Origin: Streptomyces sp. NBC_00440
GTDB taxonomy: Bacteria; Actinomycetota; Actinomycetes; Streptomycetales; Streptomycetaceae
Length of the DNA stretch: 64,000 nt
Assembly: GCF_036014215.1 (NCBI RefSeq)
Contig: NZ_CP107921.1
Span: 6,321,501 to 6,385,500, forward strand
Reading direction: 5' to 3'
The notes below the pieces were generated by a model. The model worked only from the letters and a program-made list of their open reading frames with translations, made no database searches and had not been told where the DNA came from. A program made the position numbers and the translations under genes. Below, piece by piece: positions 36,784 through 45,900 of this stretch. Position 1 is the stretch's first letter; each line of letters begins with the position of its first letter.

Positions 36784-37772
36784 AGGAGTTCGGATATGAG
36801 CGCGCGTTCGACGTCTCCGGCGCCCTCGCGCTGCTCGACGCCGATTCCGGCGCCCGGTATCTCGGCGGTGGCACCAACCTCGTCGACCTGATGAAGGCCG
36901 GCGTCGAGCGCCCCACCCGCCTCGTCGACGTACGCGAACTGCCCCTGGACCGTATCGAGGCGGCCGACGGCGGCGGTCTGCGGATCGGCGCGACCGTCAC
37001 CAACAGCGACCTCGCCGCACACCCCGAAGTCCGCAGGAACTACCCGGCGTTGACACAGGCCGTGCTGGCCGGTGCCTCCGGGCAACTGCGCAACATGGCC
37101 ACCGTCGGCGGGAACCTGCTCCAGCGCACCCGCTGCGGCTACTTCACGGACGTGACCAAACCGTGCAACAAGCGTGTCCCCGGCAGCGGTTGCCCCGCCA
37201 TCGAGGGCGAGCACCACAATCACGCCATCCTGGGCGCGTCCGGCCACTGTGCGGCGGTCCATCCCTCGGACATGGGCGTGGCACTGACCGCCTTCGACGC
37301 CGTCGTGTCGTACGAAACGGCTGACGGACCCGGCGAGTTGCCCCTCACGGACTTCTACGTGCCCGTGGGTGACACCCCACACCTGGAGACCGCTCTGCCG
37401 CCGGGGGCGCTGATCACCGGCATCACCCTGCCGCCCGCCCCGGTCGCGGCCTTCTCCCGCTACCGGAAGGTGCGCGAGCGCGCCTCGTACGCCTTCGCGA
37501 TCGGCTCGATCGCCGTCGCGCTCGACGTCCGGGACGGAGTGGTCCACGACGTACGCCTGGCCTTCGGGGCGGTCGCGTCCCGCCCGTGGCGGGCCCGGGC
37601 GGCCGAAGCGGTGCTGACCGGGGCGCCCGCCGACGGCGAGACGTTCGCCGCCGCCGCGGACGCCGAACTGGCGGACGCCGAACCGCTGCCGCACAACGGG
37701 TACAAGGTGGCGCTGATGCGCAATCTCGTCGTGGCGGTGCTGACCGAACTCGCCGAGGAGGCCGCCCGATGA
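36780..37772 (+). CDS. Molybdenum hydroxylase FAD subunit (PaoB-like)
   Basis: 330 residues. FAD-binding loop YLGGGTNLVDLMKAGV and the CO-dehydrogenase-flavoprotein C-terminal domain. The insert LLQRTRCGYFTDVTKPCNKR, then VPGSGCPAI, has the Cys pattern that binds an extra [4Fe-4S] cluster in PaoB, unlike standard xanthine dehydrogenase. This places the enzyme in the periplasmic-aldehyde-oxidoreductase branch. It overlaps both neighbours by ATGA. Confidence 0.93.
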   Translation: MKEFGYERAFDVSGALALLDADSGARYLGGGTNLVDLMKAGVERPTRLVDVRELPLDRIEAADGGGLRIGATVTNSDLAAHPEVRRNYPALTQAVLAGASGQLRNMATVGGNLLQRTRCGYFTDVTKPCNKRVPGSGCPAIEGEHHNHAILGASGHCAAVHPSDMGVALTAFDAVVSYETADGPGELPLTDFYVPVGDTPHLETALPPGALITGITLPPAPVAAFSRYRKVRERASYAFAIGSIAVALDVRDGVVHDVRLAFGAVASRPWRARAAEAVLTGAPADGETFAAAADAELADAEPLPHNGYKVALMRNLVVAVLTELAEEAAR

Positions 37773-39910
37773 CCACCACCACGACCACCAGGCTGAAGAG
37801 CGCGGTCGGGACCGCGCACATCCGGGTGGAGGGCCGCGACAAGGTCACCGGGGCCGCCCGCTACGCGGGCGAGATCCCCTTCGCCGAACTGGCCCACGGC
37901 TGGCTGGTGCTGTCCACCGTCGCCCGTGGCCGGATCCGCTCGATGGAGACCGCCGATGTCCTCGCGATGCCCGGGGTTCTCGCCGTCCTCCACCATGGCA
38001 ACGCGCCGCGCGTCGACTCCGACTACGTCGGCCTCCTGGGGGGCCCGCCCGACCCGACCTGTGCGCTCTTCCAGCAGGACCGGGTGCCGTTCATGGGGTG
38101 GCCGGTGGCGCTGGTCGTCGCCGAGACGTCCGAGCAGGCCAGGGAGGCCGCCGAGGCGCTGGTCGTGGAGTACGACGTGGAACCGCACGACGTCGGGTTC
38201 ACCGCCGACCGTCCGGACGCGTATCCCGTGGACGGCCATATGCCGGCCGTGACCGCGAAGGGGGACCTGGAGGCCGAGCTCGCCGCGTCCGCCGTCGTCG
38301 TGGACGAGGAGTACACCACCCCCGAAGAGCACCACAGCATGATGGAGCCACATGCGGCCACGGCCCTCTGGGAGGGCGGCCGGCTCGAAGTCGTCGACTC
38401 CAACCAGGGCACCACCTGGGTCGCGGGTGAGCTCGCGAATCTGTTCTCGCTCGACCCCGCCTCGGTCCGCGTGCGGTCCGAACACGTCGGCGGCGGCTTC
38501 GGGAGCAAGGGCGCGCGCGCTCACCAGGTCGCCGCAGTGATGGCGGCGACCGTCCTCCAGCGCCCGGTGCGCGTCGTACTGACCCGCCGCCAGATGTTCT
38601 CGCTGGCCGGCTACCGCAGCCCCACCGCGCAGCGGCTCAGGCTCGGCGCCGGCCCCGACGGGCGGTTGCGCGCGCTGGAACACCGCTCCCTGAGCCTCAC
38701 CTCATCCGTGCACGAGTTCATCGAGCCGAGCGCCGGGGTGCCACGCGTCATGTACGACGCCGACGCCCACCACACGGCCAACCGGGTGGTGCGCCTCGAC
38801 GTACCGACGCCGACCTTCATGCGCGCACCGGGCGAGGCACCGGGGTCGTTCGCGCTGGAGTCGGCGCTCGACGAACTCGCCGAGAAGTGCGGAATCGACC
38901 CGATCGAGCTGCGCGCCCGCAACGAACCCGAGCGGGGCCCCGTCTCCGGCCTGCCCTTCAGCGGCCGGAACCTGAACGGCTGCTTCCGGGAAGGCGCGCG
39001 CAGGTTCGGCTGGGCGGACCGGGACCCCCGTCCCGGCCTGCGTACCGAAGGGCGCTGGCTGCTCGGCACCGGCACGGCGGCGGCTTCGTTCCCGGCGGGG
39101 GCCGCACCGTCCACGGCCGCTGTGACGGCGGAGGCGGACGGGACCTTCACGGTACGGATCTCCGCCGCGGACATCGGAACGGGTGCGCGGACCGCGCTCA
39201 CCCTGGTGGCGGCCGACGCGCTGGAGGCAGCCCCGGACCGGGTCCGGGTACGGATCGGCGACAGCGACTTCGGACCGGCGATGATCGCCGGCGGATCGAT
39301 GGGCACCAGGTCCTGGGCATGGGCGATCACGGCCGCGGCCGGCGAACTGCGCGAGCGGCTCGTCCCGGGCGCCGACATCCCGCCGGAGGGCATCACGGTG
39401 CGGTCGGACACCACCGAGGCCATCGGCGCACTCGAAAAGAAGGAACGGCACTCCTTCGGGGCGCAGTTCGCCGAGGTCGCCGTGGACGTCGCCACCGGCG
39501 AGGTACGCGTACGGCGCATGCTCGGCATCTTCGCGGCGGGCCGGATCGTCAACCCGCTCACCGCCCGCAACCAGTTCCTCGGCGGAATGACCTGGGGCAT
39601 CTCCATGGCCCTGCACGAGGAGGCCGTCCGGGACCGCGCCTCCGGCGGTCACTACGGCGCCGACCTCGCGGGGTACCACGTCGCCACGCACGCCGATGTG
39701 CCCGGTATCGAGGCGGACTGGATCGAGGACCCGGCCACCGACGACCCGGACGACCCGGTCGGCATCAAGGGCATCGGCGAGATCGGCATCGTGGGCGCCG
39801 CGGCGGCCATCGCCAACGCGGTCTGGCACGCGACGGGCGTACGCCACCGGGCCCTGCCCATCAGGCCCGACCGCGTCATCCTGGCCGGTACGGGGGACCC
39901 GCGTGCTTGA
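37769..39910 (+). CDS. Molybdenum hydroxylase large (Moco) subunit (PaoC-like)
   Basis: 713 residues. Binds the molybdopterin cofactor: GGGFGSKGARAHQVA, FMRAPGEAPGSFALESALDE and the catalytic Glu in KGIGEIGIVGAA near the C-terminus. Family enzymes hydroxylate aldehydes or N-heterocycles. The substrate is not evident; the PaoB-type partner suggests aromatic aldehydes. The stop overlaps the XdhC-type gene. Confidence 0.94.
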   Translation: MTTTTTTRLKSAVGTAHIRVEGRDKVTGAARYAGEIPFAELAHGWLVLSTVARGRIRSMETADVLAMPGVLAVLHHGNAPRVDSDYVGLLGGPPDPTCALFQQDRVPFMGWPVALVVAETSEQAREAAEALVVEYDVEPHDVGFTADRPDAYPVDGHMPAVTAKGDLEAELAASAVVVDEEYTTPEEHHSMMEPHAATALWEGGRLEVVDSNQGTTWVAGELANLFSLDPASVRVRSEHVGGGFGSKGARAHQVAAVMAATVLQRPVRVVLTRRQMFSLAGYRSPTAQRLRLGAGPDGRLRALEHRSLSLTSSVHEFIEPSAGVPRVMYDADAHHTANRVVRLDVPTPTFMRAPGEAPGSFALESALDELAEKCGIDPIELRARNEPERGPVSGLPFSGRNLNGCFREGARRFGWADRDPRPGLRTEGRWLLGTGTAAASFPAGAAPSTAAVTAEADGTFTVRISAADIGTGARTALTLVAADALEAAPDRVRVRIGDSDFGPAMIAGGSMGTRSWAWAITAAAGELRERLVPGADIPPEGITVRSDTTEAIGALEKKERHSFGAQFAEVAVDVATGEVRVRRMLGIFAAGRIVNPLTARNQFLGGMTWGISMALHEEAVRDRASGGHYGADLAGYHVATHADVPGIEADWIEDPATDDPDDPVGIKGIGEIGIVGAAAAIANAVWHATGVRHRALPIRPDRVILAGTGDPRA

Positions 39911-41045
39911 CATCGCCGACGAGCTGCACCGCTGGGCCGAGGAGGGCCGGGACTTCGCCGTCGCCACCGTCGTCGCCGTCGGTGGCAGCGCCCCGCGCGG
40001 CCCCGGCGCCGCCCTGGCCGTCGACGTCGGGGGGAAGGTCATCGGCTCGGTCTCCGGAGGCTGTGTGGAGGCCGAGGTGTACGAGCTGTGCCGACAGGCG
40101 CTGGCGGACGGGGAGACGGTCGTCCAACGGTTCGGCTACAGCGACGAGGACGCCTTCGCGGCGGGGCTCACCTGCGGCGGGACCCTGGACATCATGGTCA
40201 CGCCGGTCGCCGCAGACGCGCCCTGGCGGTCGGTGTTCCGGGCGGTGCTGGCCGGCGCCGCCCAAGGGGAGCCGGTGGCGGTCGCCCGGGTCGTCCGGGG
40301 CCCGGCCGGACTCCTCGGCAGGGCCCTGGCCGTACGCCCCGACGGTCCGCACGAAGGGAGCATCGGCGGCGGCGCGGAACTGGACCGGACGGCGGCCGCC
40401 GAGGCCCGGGCCATGCTGGACGCCGGGCGCACCGGCACGGTCGGCCTCTCGGAGGACGGATCGCACTGCCCCGGCGGTCTCACGCTGCTCGTCGAAGCGA
40501 ACGTGCCGCCGCCCCGCATGATCGTCTTCGGCGCGGTCGACTTCGCCGCGGCGCTCGTGCGCGCCGGCAAGTTCCTCGGCTACCACGTGACGTTGTGCGA
40601 CGCCCGGCCCGTCTTCGCCACGAGGGACCGCTTCCCCGAGGCCGACGACATCGTGGTCGACTGGCCGCACCGCTATCTGCGGCGTGCCCGGACCGACGGG
40701 CGCACGGTCCTGTGCGTGCTCACCCACGACGCCAAGTTCGACATCCCCCTGCTGAAGGAGGCGCTCCGGATGCCGGTCGCGTTCGTCGGCGCCATGGGGT
40801 CGCGCCGGACCCATCTGGACCGCGACCGGCGGCTGCGTGACGTCGGTCTGACCGAGGGGGAGCTGGCCCGGCTGAGGTCGCCGATCGGCCTCGACCTCGG
40901 CGCCCGCACCCCCGAGGAGACCGCCCTGTCGATAGCGGCTGAGATCGTGGCGGCCCGGCGGGGAGGGACGGGCATCCCGCTGACGGGCTCGGAGAGCCCG
41001 ATTCACGCCGAGGGGGGAGAGCGCGGGGGCGTGGCGGCTGCCTGA
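39903..41045 (+). CDS. XdhC/PaoD-type molybdenum cofactor maturation factor
   Basis: 380 residues. N-terminal XdhC/CoxI domain (VGGSAPRGPGAALAVDVGGK, VSGGCVEAEVYE), a second CoxI-like region (GGGAELDRTAAAEARAM) and a C-terminal Rossmann domain (MIVFGAVDFAAALVRAGKFL, FVGAMGSRRT). It binds, sulfurates and inserts Moco into the large subunit. GTG at 39903 lies 8 bp inside the preceding gene. Confidence 0.92.
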   Translation: MLDIADELHRWAEEGRDFAVATVVAVGGSAPRGPGAALAVDVGGKVIGSVSGGCVEAEVYELCRQALADGETVVQRFGYSDEDAFAAGLTCGGTLDIMVTPVAADAPWRSVFRAVLAGAAQGEPVAVARVVRGPAGLLGRALAVRPDGPHEGSIGGGAELDRTAAAEARAMLDAGRTGTVGLSEDGSHCPGGLTLLVEANVPPPRMIVFGAVDFAAALVRAGKFLGYHVTLCDARPVFATRDRFPEADDIVVDWPHRYLRRARTDGRTVLCVLTHDAKFDIPLLKEALRMPVAFVGAMGSRRTHLDRDRRLRDVGLTEGELARLRSPIGLDLGARTPEETALSIAAEIVAARRGGTGIPLTGSESPIHAEGGERGGVAAA

Positions 41046-41111
41046 CGGATACCGGTGGCGGCTGCTCGGCCGATGCCGTCCACCGGGGGTGGCAGTCCAG
41101 GACATCCGACC

Positions 41112-41141
41112 CGGCGGGCCCTGCCCGACCAGGGCCCGCCG
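41112..41141 (+). terminator. Terminator after the molybdenum hydroxylase operon
   Basis: 12-bp stem (CGGCGGGCCCTG and complement) with a 6-nt loop, 67 bp after the stop. Confidence 0.75.
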
Positions 41142-41150
41142 CAGTCATCA

Positions 41151-41163
41151 GGATCGCGTCAAG
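41151..41163 (+). promoter_or_regulatory. Candidate KdpE site upstream of kdpD
   Basis: GGATCGCGTCAAG, identical to 30355-30367 in front of kdpFABC, 97 bp before the kdpD ATG. It suggests shared control of structural and regulatory kdp genes. Confidence 0.5.
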
Positions 41164-41259
41164 ACACCCGCAGAAGCGGCCCCCCGTCCGTTATGCCGGA
41201 ATCCCTGGCCGTAAGGTCGACGGAGAGTACTCACCCGTTCTCTGAAAGACAATGGGGCC

Positions 41260-43818
41260 ATGGCACGAGGCAAGCTTCGAATATTCCTCGGCGCGGCACC
41301 GGGCGTCGGGAAGACGTACGCGATGCTGTCCGAGGCCCACCGCAGGGTGGAGCGGGGAACCGACTGCGTCGTCGCCTTCGTCGAGCACCACGACCGGCCG
41401 CGCACGGAGGTGATGATGCACGGCCTGGAGCAGATCCAGCGCCGTGAGATCGGCTACCGCGGCGGCGTCTTCACCGAAATGGACGTGGACGCGGTCCTGG
41501 AACGCGCGCCCGCCGTCGCCCTGGTCGACGAGCTGGCCCACACCAATGTCCCGGGCTCGCGCAACGCCAAGCGCTGGCAGGACGTGGAGGAGCTGCTCAA
41601 GGCGGGCATCGACGTCGTCTCGGCCGTCAACATCCAGCATCTGGAGTCGCTCGGCGACGTCGTCGAGTCGATCACGGGCGTCGCCCAGCGCGAGACCGTC
41701 CCCGACGAAGTGGTCCGCCGGGCCGACCAGCTCGAACTGGTCGACATGTCGCCCCATTCGCTGCGCCGCCGGATGGCCCACGGCAACATCTACAAGCCCG
41801 ACAAGGTCGACGCTGCCCTCTCCAACTACTTCCGCCCCGGCAACCTCACCGCCCTGCGCGAGCTCGCGCTGCTCTGGGTGGCCGACCGGGTGGACGAGTA
41901 CCTCCAGCAGTACCGCGGCGAGCACAACATCCGCTCCACCTGGCAGGCCCGCGAGCGCATCGTGGTGGGACTCACCGGCGGCCCCGAGGGCCGTACGCTC
42001 ATCCGCCGCGCGGCCAGGATGGCCGCGAAGGGCTCGGGCAGCGAGATCCTCGCCGTCTACATCGCCCGGAGCGACGGCCTGACCTCAGCCTCGCCCAAGG
42101 AGCTGGCGTTCCAGCGGACGCTGGTGGAGGACCTGGGCGGCACTTTCCACCACGTCATAGGGGAGGACATCCCCTCCGCGCTGCTGGAATTCGCCCGCGG
42201 GGTCAACGCCACCCAGATCGTGCTCGGTTCCAGCCGCCGCAAGACCTGGCAGTACATCTTCGGCCCCGGCGTCGGGCAGACCGTGGCCCGGGATTCCGGG
42301 CCCGATCTGGACGTCCACATCGTCACCCACGAGGAGGTCGCCAAGGGGCGCGGGCTGCCGGTCGCACGCGGGGCGCGCCTGGGGCACGTACGGATCATCT
42401 GGGGCTGGCTGGCCGGGGTCGTCGGACCGGCCCTCCTCACCGTGCTGCTGACCAACATCGACGCCGAACTCGGCCTCGCCAACGACATGCTGCTCTTCCT
42501 GTCGCTGACGGTGGCCGCCGCGCTGCTCGGCGGGCTGCTGCCGGCGCTCGCATCGGCGGCCTTCGGCTCGCTGCTGCTGAACTACTACTTCGCGCCACCG
42601 CTGCATCTGCTGACGATCTCGAACTCCAAGAACATCGTCGCCATCGTGATCTTCGTGTCGGTGGCCGTGGCGGTGGCGTCCGTGGTGGACCAGGCGGCCC
42701 GCCGTACCCACCAGGCGGCCCGGCTGCGCGCCGAGTCCGAGATCCTCTCCTTCCTGGCGGGCAGCGTCCTGCGCGGCGAGACCTCACTGGACGCGCTTCT
42801 CGAACGGGTGAAGGAGACGTTCGCCATGGACTCCGTGGCACTCCTCGAACGGAAGAGCGACGTCGACCCATGGGTCTGTGTGGGCAGCGTCGGGCCCCGG
42901 CCACTGGCACGCCCCGAGGACGCCGACGTGGACATGCCGATCGGCGACCATATGGCGATGGCGCTCACCGGCCGTGTGCTGCCCGCCGAGGACCGCAGGG
43001 TGCTCGGCGCCTTCGCCGCCCAGGCCGCCGTCGTACTGGACCGCCGGCGCCTCGTCGGCGAGGCCGAGGAGGCCCGCAGGCTGGCCGAGGGCAACCGCAT
43101 CCGTACGGCGCTCCTCGCGGCCGTCAGCCACGATCTGCGGACTCCGCTCGCCGCCATCAAGGCGGCTGTCAGCTCGCTGCGCTCCGACGACGTCTCCTGG
43201 TCGGACGAGGACGAGACGGAACTGCTCGCGGGCATCGAGGACGGCGCGGACCGCCTCGACCACCTCGTGGGCAACCTCCTGGACGTATCGCGGCTCCAGA
43301 CCGGCACCGTCACCCCGCTGATCCGCGAGATCGACCTCGACGAGGTCGTCCCGATGGCGCTGGGCGGGGTCCCCGAGGGCAGCGCCGAGCTGGACATCCC
43401 GGAGACGCTGCCCATGGTGGCCGTCGACCCGGGCCTGCTGGAGCGGGCCGTCGCGAACATCGTCGAGAACGCCGTCAAGTACAACCCCGGAGACGTGCCC
43501 GTCACCGTGGCCGCCAGCGCGCTGGGCGACCGCGTGGAACTGCGCGTCGCCGACCGGGGGCCCGGCGTCCCCGACGAGGCCAAGGAACGCATCTTCGAAC
43601 CCTTCCAGCGCCTCGGCGACGCCCCGCGCGGCGTGGGCGTCGGCCTCGGACTCGCGGTCGCCCGCGGCTTCGCCGAGGCCATGGGCGGCACGCTCGGCGC
43701 CGAGGACACCCCAGGCGGCGGCATGACCATGGTCCTCACCCTGAGAGCGGCCACGGGACCGGCAGCCGCGGGCTCCACCACGGCCACCCCATCGGCAGAA
43801 AGGCAGATCCAGCTATGA
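41260..43818 (+). CDS. kdpD: Sensor histidine kinase KdpD
   Basis: 852 residues. The N-terminal KdpD domain has Walker A GAAPGVGKTYAM and VALVDELAHTNVPGSRN. A USP-like domain follows (~220-345), then four membrane helices (~375-480), a GAF-like domain and a kinase core with phospho-His in AAVSHDLRTPLAAIKA. It senses K+ limitation and turgor and phosphorylates KdpE. ATG at 41260. It is separated from kdpFABC by 6.1 kb of unrelated genes. Confidence 0.96.
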   Translation: MARGKLRIFLGAAPGVGKTYAMLSEAHRRVERGTDCVVAFVEHHDRPRTEVMMHGLEQIQRREIGYRGGVFTEMDVDAVLERAPAVALVDELAHTNVPGSRNAKRWQDVEELLKAGIDVVSAVNIQHLESLGDVVESITGVAQRETVPDEVVRRADQLELVDMSPHSLRRRMAHGNIYKPDKVDAALSNYFRPGNLTALRELALLWVADRVDEYLQQYRGEHNIRSTWQARERIVVGLTGGPEGRTLIRRAARMAAKGSGSEILAVYIARSDGLTSASPKELAFQRTLVEDLGGTFHHVIGEDIPSALLEFARGVNATQIVLGSSRRKTWQYIFGPGVGQTVARDSGPDLDVHIVTHEEVAKGRGLPVARGARLGHVRIIWGWLAGVVGPALLTVLLTNIDAELGLANDMLLFLSLTVAAALLGGLLPALASAAFGSLLLNYYFAPPLHLLTISNSKNIVAIVIFVSVAVAVASVVDQAARRTHQAARLRAESEILSFLAGSVLRGETSLDALLERVKETFAMDSVALLERKSDVDPWVCVGSVGPRPLARPEDADVDMPIGDHMAMALTGRVLPAEDRRVLGAFAAQAAVVLDRRRLVGEAEEARRLAEGNRIRTALLAAVSHDLRTPLAAIKAAVSSLRSDDVSWSDEDETELLAGIEDGADRLDHLVGNLLDVSRLQTGTVTPLIREIDLDEVVPMALGGVPEGSAELDIPETLPMVAVDPGLLERAVANIVENAVKYNPGDVPVTVAASALGDRVELRVADRGPGVPDEAKERIFEPFQRLGDAPRGVGVGLGLAVARGFAEAMGGTLGAEDTPGGGMTMVLTLRAATGPAAAGSTTATPSAERQIQL

Positions 43819-44513
43819 CCCGGGTGCTCGTGGTCGAGGACGATCCGCAGATTGTGCGCGCCCTTGTGATCAACCTGAAGGCGCGCAAGTACGAGGTGGA
43901 CGCCGCCCAGGACGGGGCCACCGCACTCCGGCTGGCAGCCGCCCGCCACCCCGACGTGGTCCTCCTGGACCTCGGGCTGCCCGACATGGACGGTGTGGAG
44001 GTCATCAAGGGCCTGCGCGGCTGGACCCGGGTTCCCGTCCTGGTGCTCTCCGCCCGCCACACATCGGACGAGAAGGTCGAGGCGCTGGACGCGGGCGCCG
44101 ACGACTACGTCACCAAGCCCTTCGGCATGGACGAGCTGCTGGCCCGGCTGCGGGCCGCGGTCCGCAGGGCCGAGCCCGTCGGGCCGGACTCCGGGGCGGG
44201 GGGCGAGGACGTCTCGCTGGTGGAGACCGCGGAGTTCACTGTCGACCTGGCGGCCAAGAAGGTGCAGCGCGGGGGCCGCGACGTCCGCCTGACGCCGACC
44301 GAGTGGCACCTCCTGGAGGTGCTCGTACGGAACACCGGCCGGCTGGTCAGCCAGAAACAGCTGCTCCAGGAGGTCTGGGGCCCCTCGTACGGCACGGAGA
44401 CCAACTATCTGCGTGTCTACATGGCCCAGCTGCGCCGCAAACTGGAGGCCGACCCCTCACACCCCAGGCACTTCGTCACCGAGCCCGGCATGGGGTACCG
44501 CTTCGAGCACTGA
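43815..44513 (+). CDS. kdpE: Response regulator KdpE
   Basis: 232 residues, OmpR class. Receiver Asp52 in VVLLDLGLPD, Lys in VTKPF, C-terminal winged helix ending EPGMGYRFE. ATG overlaps the kdpD stop (ATGA). It activates kdpFABC in other bacteria; candidate sites here are at 30355 and 41151. Confidence 0.96.
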   Translation: MTRVLVVEDDPQIVRALVINLKARKYEVDAAQDGATALRLAAARHPDVVLLDLGLPDMDGVEVIKGLRGWTRVPVLVLSARHTSDEKVEALDAGADDYVTKPFGMDELLARLRAAVRRAEPVGPDSGAGGEDVSLVETAEFTVDLAAKKVQRGGRDVRLTPTEWHLLEVLVRNTGRLVSQKQLLQEVWGPSYGTETNYLRVYMAQLRRKLEADPSHPRHFVTEPGMGYRFEH

Positions 44514-44596
44514 GAGGGTTTCGAGCACCGAGAGAGCGAGGGCAGCAGGCGGAGGCGCCGGCGAGGGCCGGCAGGGATGGGACAGCGGGGGGCAAC

Positions 44597-44619
44597 GGGT
44601 ACCGGGCCCCCGGTACCCT
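44597..44619 (+). promoter_or_regulatory. Palindrome overlapping the -10 element of the OB-fold gene
   Basis: GGGTACCGGG (44597-44606) and CCCGGTACCC (44609-44618) are perfect inverted repeats. TACCCT (44614-44619) could be a -10 element 6 bp before the ATG, which would make the transcript leaderless and place the promoter under a possible operator. Confidence 0.5.
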
Positions 44620-44625
44620 TCACCT

Positions 44626-45009
44626 ATGAGCGCTAAGCCGACCGGCCGCTTCCGCCGGATGATCGACCGGCTGTCGACCTCGCAGGAGGATCTGCACTCC
44701 GCGGAGCTGCAGGAGGACTCGCAGGCCACCGGGTGCACCAGGATCTCCGAGTGCACCGACCGCGAGATCGTCAAGGTGACTGGTACCTTGCGCACGGTCA
44801 CCCTGCGTCCCCGGGCCGGAGTGCCCGCCCTGGAGGCCGAGCTGTTCGACGGCACGGCCCCGCTGGACGTGGTGTGGCTGGGGCGGCGCTCGATCGTCGG
44901 CATAGAGCCCGGCCGCAAGCTGATCGCCTCCGGCCGGATCTCCATGAGCCACGGCCGGCGGGTGCTGTTCAACCCCAAATACGAACTGCGACCGCTCGGA
45001 CAGGAGTAG
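44626..45009 (+). CDS. OB-fold nucleic-acid-binding domain protein
   Basis: 127 residues. A basic N-terminal ~15 residues and an OB-fold beta barrel (REIVKVTGTLRTVTLRP, DGTAPLDVVWLG) of the kind found in tRNA-anticodon and RecG-like OB domains. The Mycobacterium counterpart sits in the same block beside DUF3159. ATG at 44626; the function is unknown. Confidence 0.88.
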   Translation: MSAKPTGRFRRMIDRLSTSQEDLHSAELQEDSQATGCTRISECTDREIVKVTGTLRTVTLRPRAGVPALEAELFDGTAPLDVVWLGRRSIVGIEPGRKLIASGRISMSHGRRVLFNPKYELRPLGQE

Positions 45010-45012
45010 CCG

Positions 45013-45750
45013 GTGACGTCTCTCGACAAGCCGACCACAACCGACCAGGACACCGCTGCCAGAGCCGTCACGGAGGCAGCTCTCTTCGAAGCCTTCGGCG
45101 GAGTGCGGGGCATGGTGGAGACCGTGCTCCCGGGCCTGCTGTTCGTGACCATCTTCACGATCAACAAGGACCTGAAGACCTCCGCGATCGCCGCCGTCGC
45201 GGTCTCCCTGGTGCTCGTCGTGGTGCGGCTGGTCCGCAGGGACACCGTCAAGCACGCCTTCAGCGGCGTCTTCGGCGTCGCGTTCGGTGTGGTCTTCGCG
45301 ATGATGACCGGCAACGCCAAGGACTTCTATCTCCCGGGCATGCTCTACACGCTGGGCCTGGCTCTCGCCTACCTCGTCACGGCGGCGGTCGGCTTCCCGC
45401 TGATCGGGGTGATCCTCGGGCCGGTCTTCAAGGAGAACCTCTCCTGGCGCAACCGCAACCCCGGCCGCAAGTCGGCGTACGCGAAGTCGAGTTGGGCCTG
45501 GGGACTGATCCTCCTCGCGAAGTGCGCGATCCTCTTCCCGCTGTACTGGTGGGCCGACACCACGCAGTTCGGCTGGGTGCTGATCGCGCTGAAGATCCCG
45601 CCGTTCCTGCTCGCGGTCTACCTCACCTGGGTCTTCCTGGCGAAGGCGCCGCCGCCCATCGACGTGTTCGCGGAGATGGAAGCCGAGGAAGAGGCCGAGA
45701 AGGCCCGGAAGGCGGCCGCGGCCGCCGAGACACAGCGCGGCGAGGCCTGA
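45013..45750 (+). CDS. DUF3159 membrane protein
   Basis: 245 residues with five or six membrane helices (VLPGLLFVTIFTINKDL, AAVAVSLVLVVVRLV, FGVAFGVVFAMMTG and others) and an acidic, Ala-rich C-terminal tail. GTG at 45013, 3 bp after the OB-fold gene, with GGAG upstream. It is conserved in Actinobacteria next to TrkA genes, but the function is unknown to me. Confidence 0.92.
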   Translation: MTSLDKPTTTDQDTAARAVTEAALFEAFGGVRGMVETVLPGLLFVTIFTINKDLKTSAIAAVAVSLVLVVVRLVRRDTVKHAFSGVFGVAFGVVFAMMTGNAKDFYLPGMLYTLGLALAYLVTAAVGFPLIGVILGPVFKENLSWRNRNPGRKSAYAKSSWAWGLILLAKCAILFPLYWWADTTQFGWVLIALKIPPFLLAVYLTWVFLAKAPPPIDVFAEMEAEEEAEKARKAAAAAETQRGEA

Positions 45751-45821
45751 CCGGCGGCGCCGGCGCAGAGCCGCACGGCCACCCGTACACGGCCACCGCA
45801 CACAGCAACCCCGCACACGCA

Positions 45822-45856
45822 GAACGCCGTACCGGATCGATCCCGGTACGGCGTTC
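45822..45856. terminator. Bidirectional terminator between DUF3159 and trkA
   Basis: Perfect 14-bp stem (GAACGCCGTACCGG / CCGGTACGGCGTTC) with a 7-nt ATCGATC loop between convergent genes. Confidence 0.88.
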
Positions 45857-45900
45857 CGCTGTGCGGGCAGCCCGTACGGTACGGCTCCCGGCCGGAGCGG

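Noticed and set aside
36166..41045. Ordinary xanthine dehydrogenase
   Set aside because: The extra Cys pattern in the FAD subunit fits the PaoB branch better; xanthine activity is not excluded.
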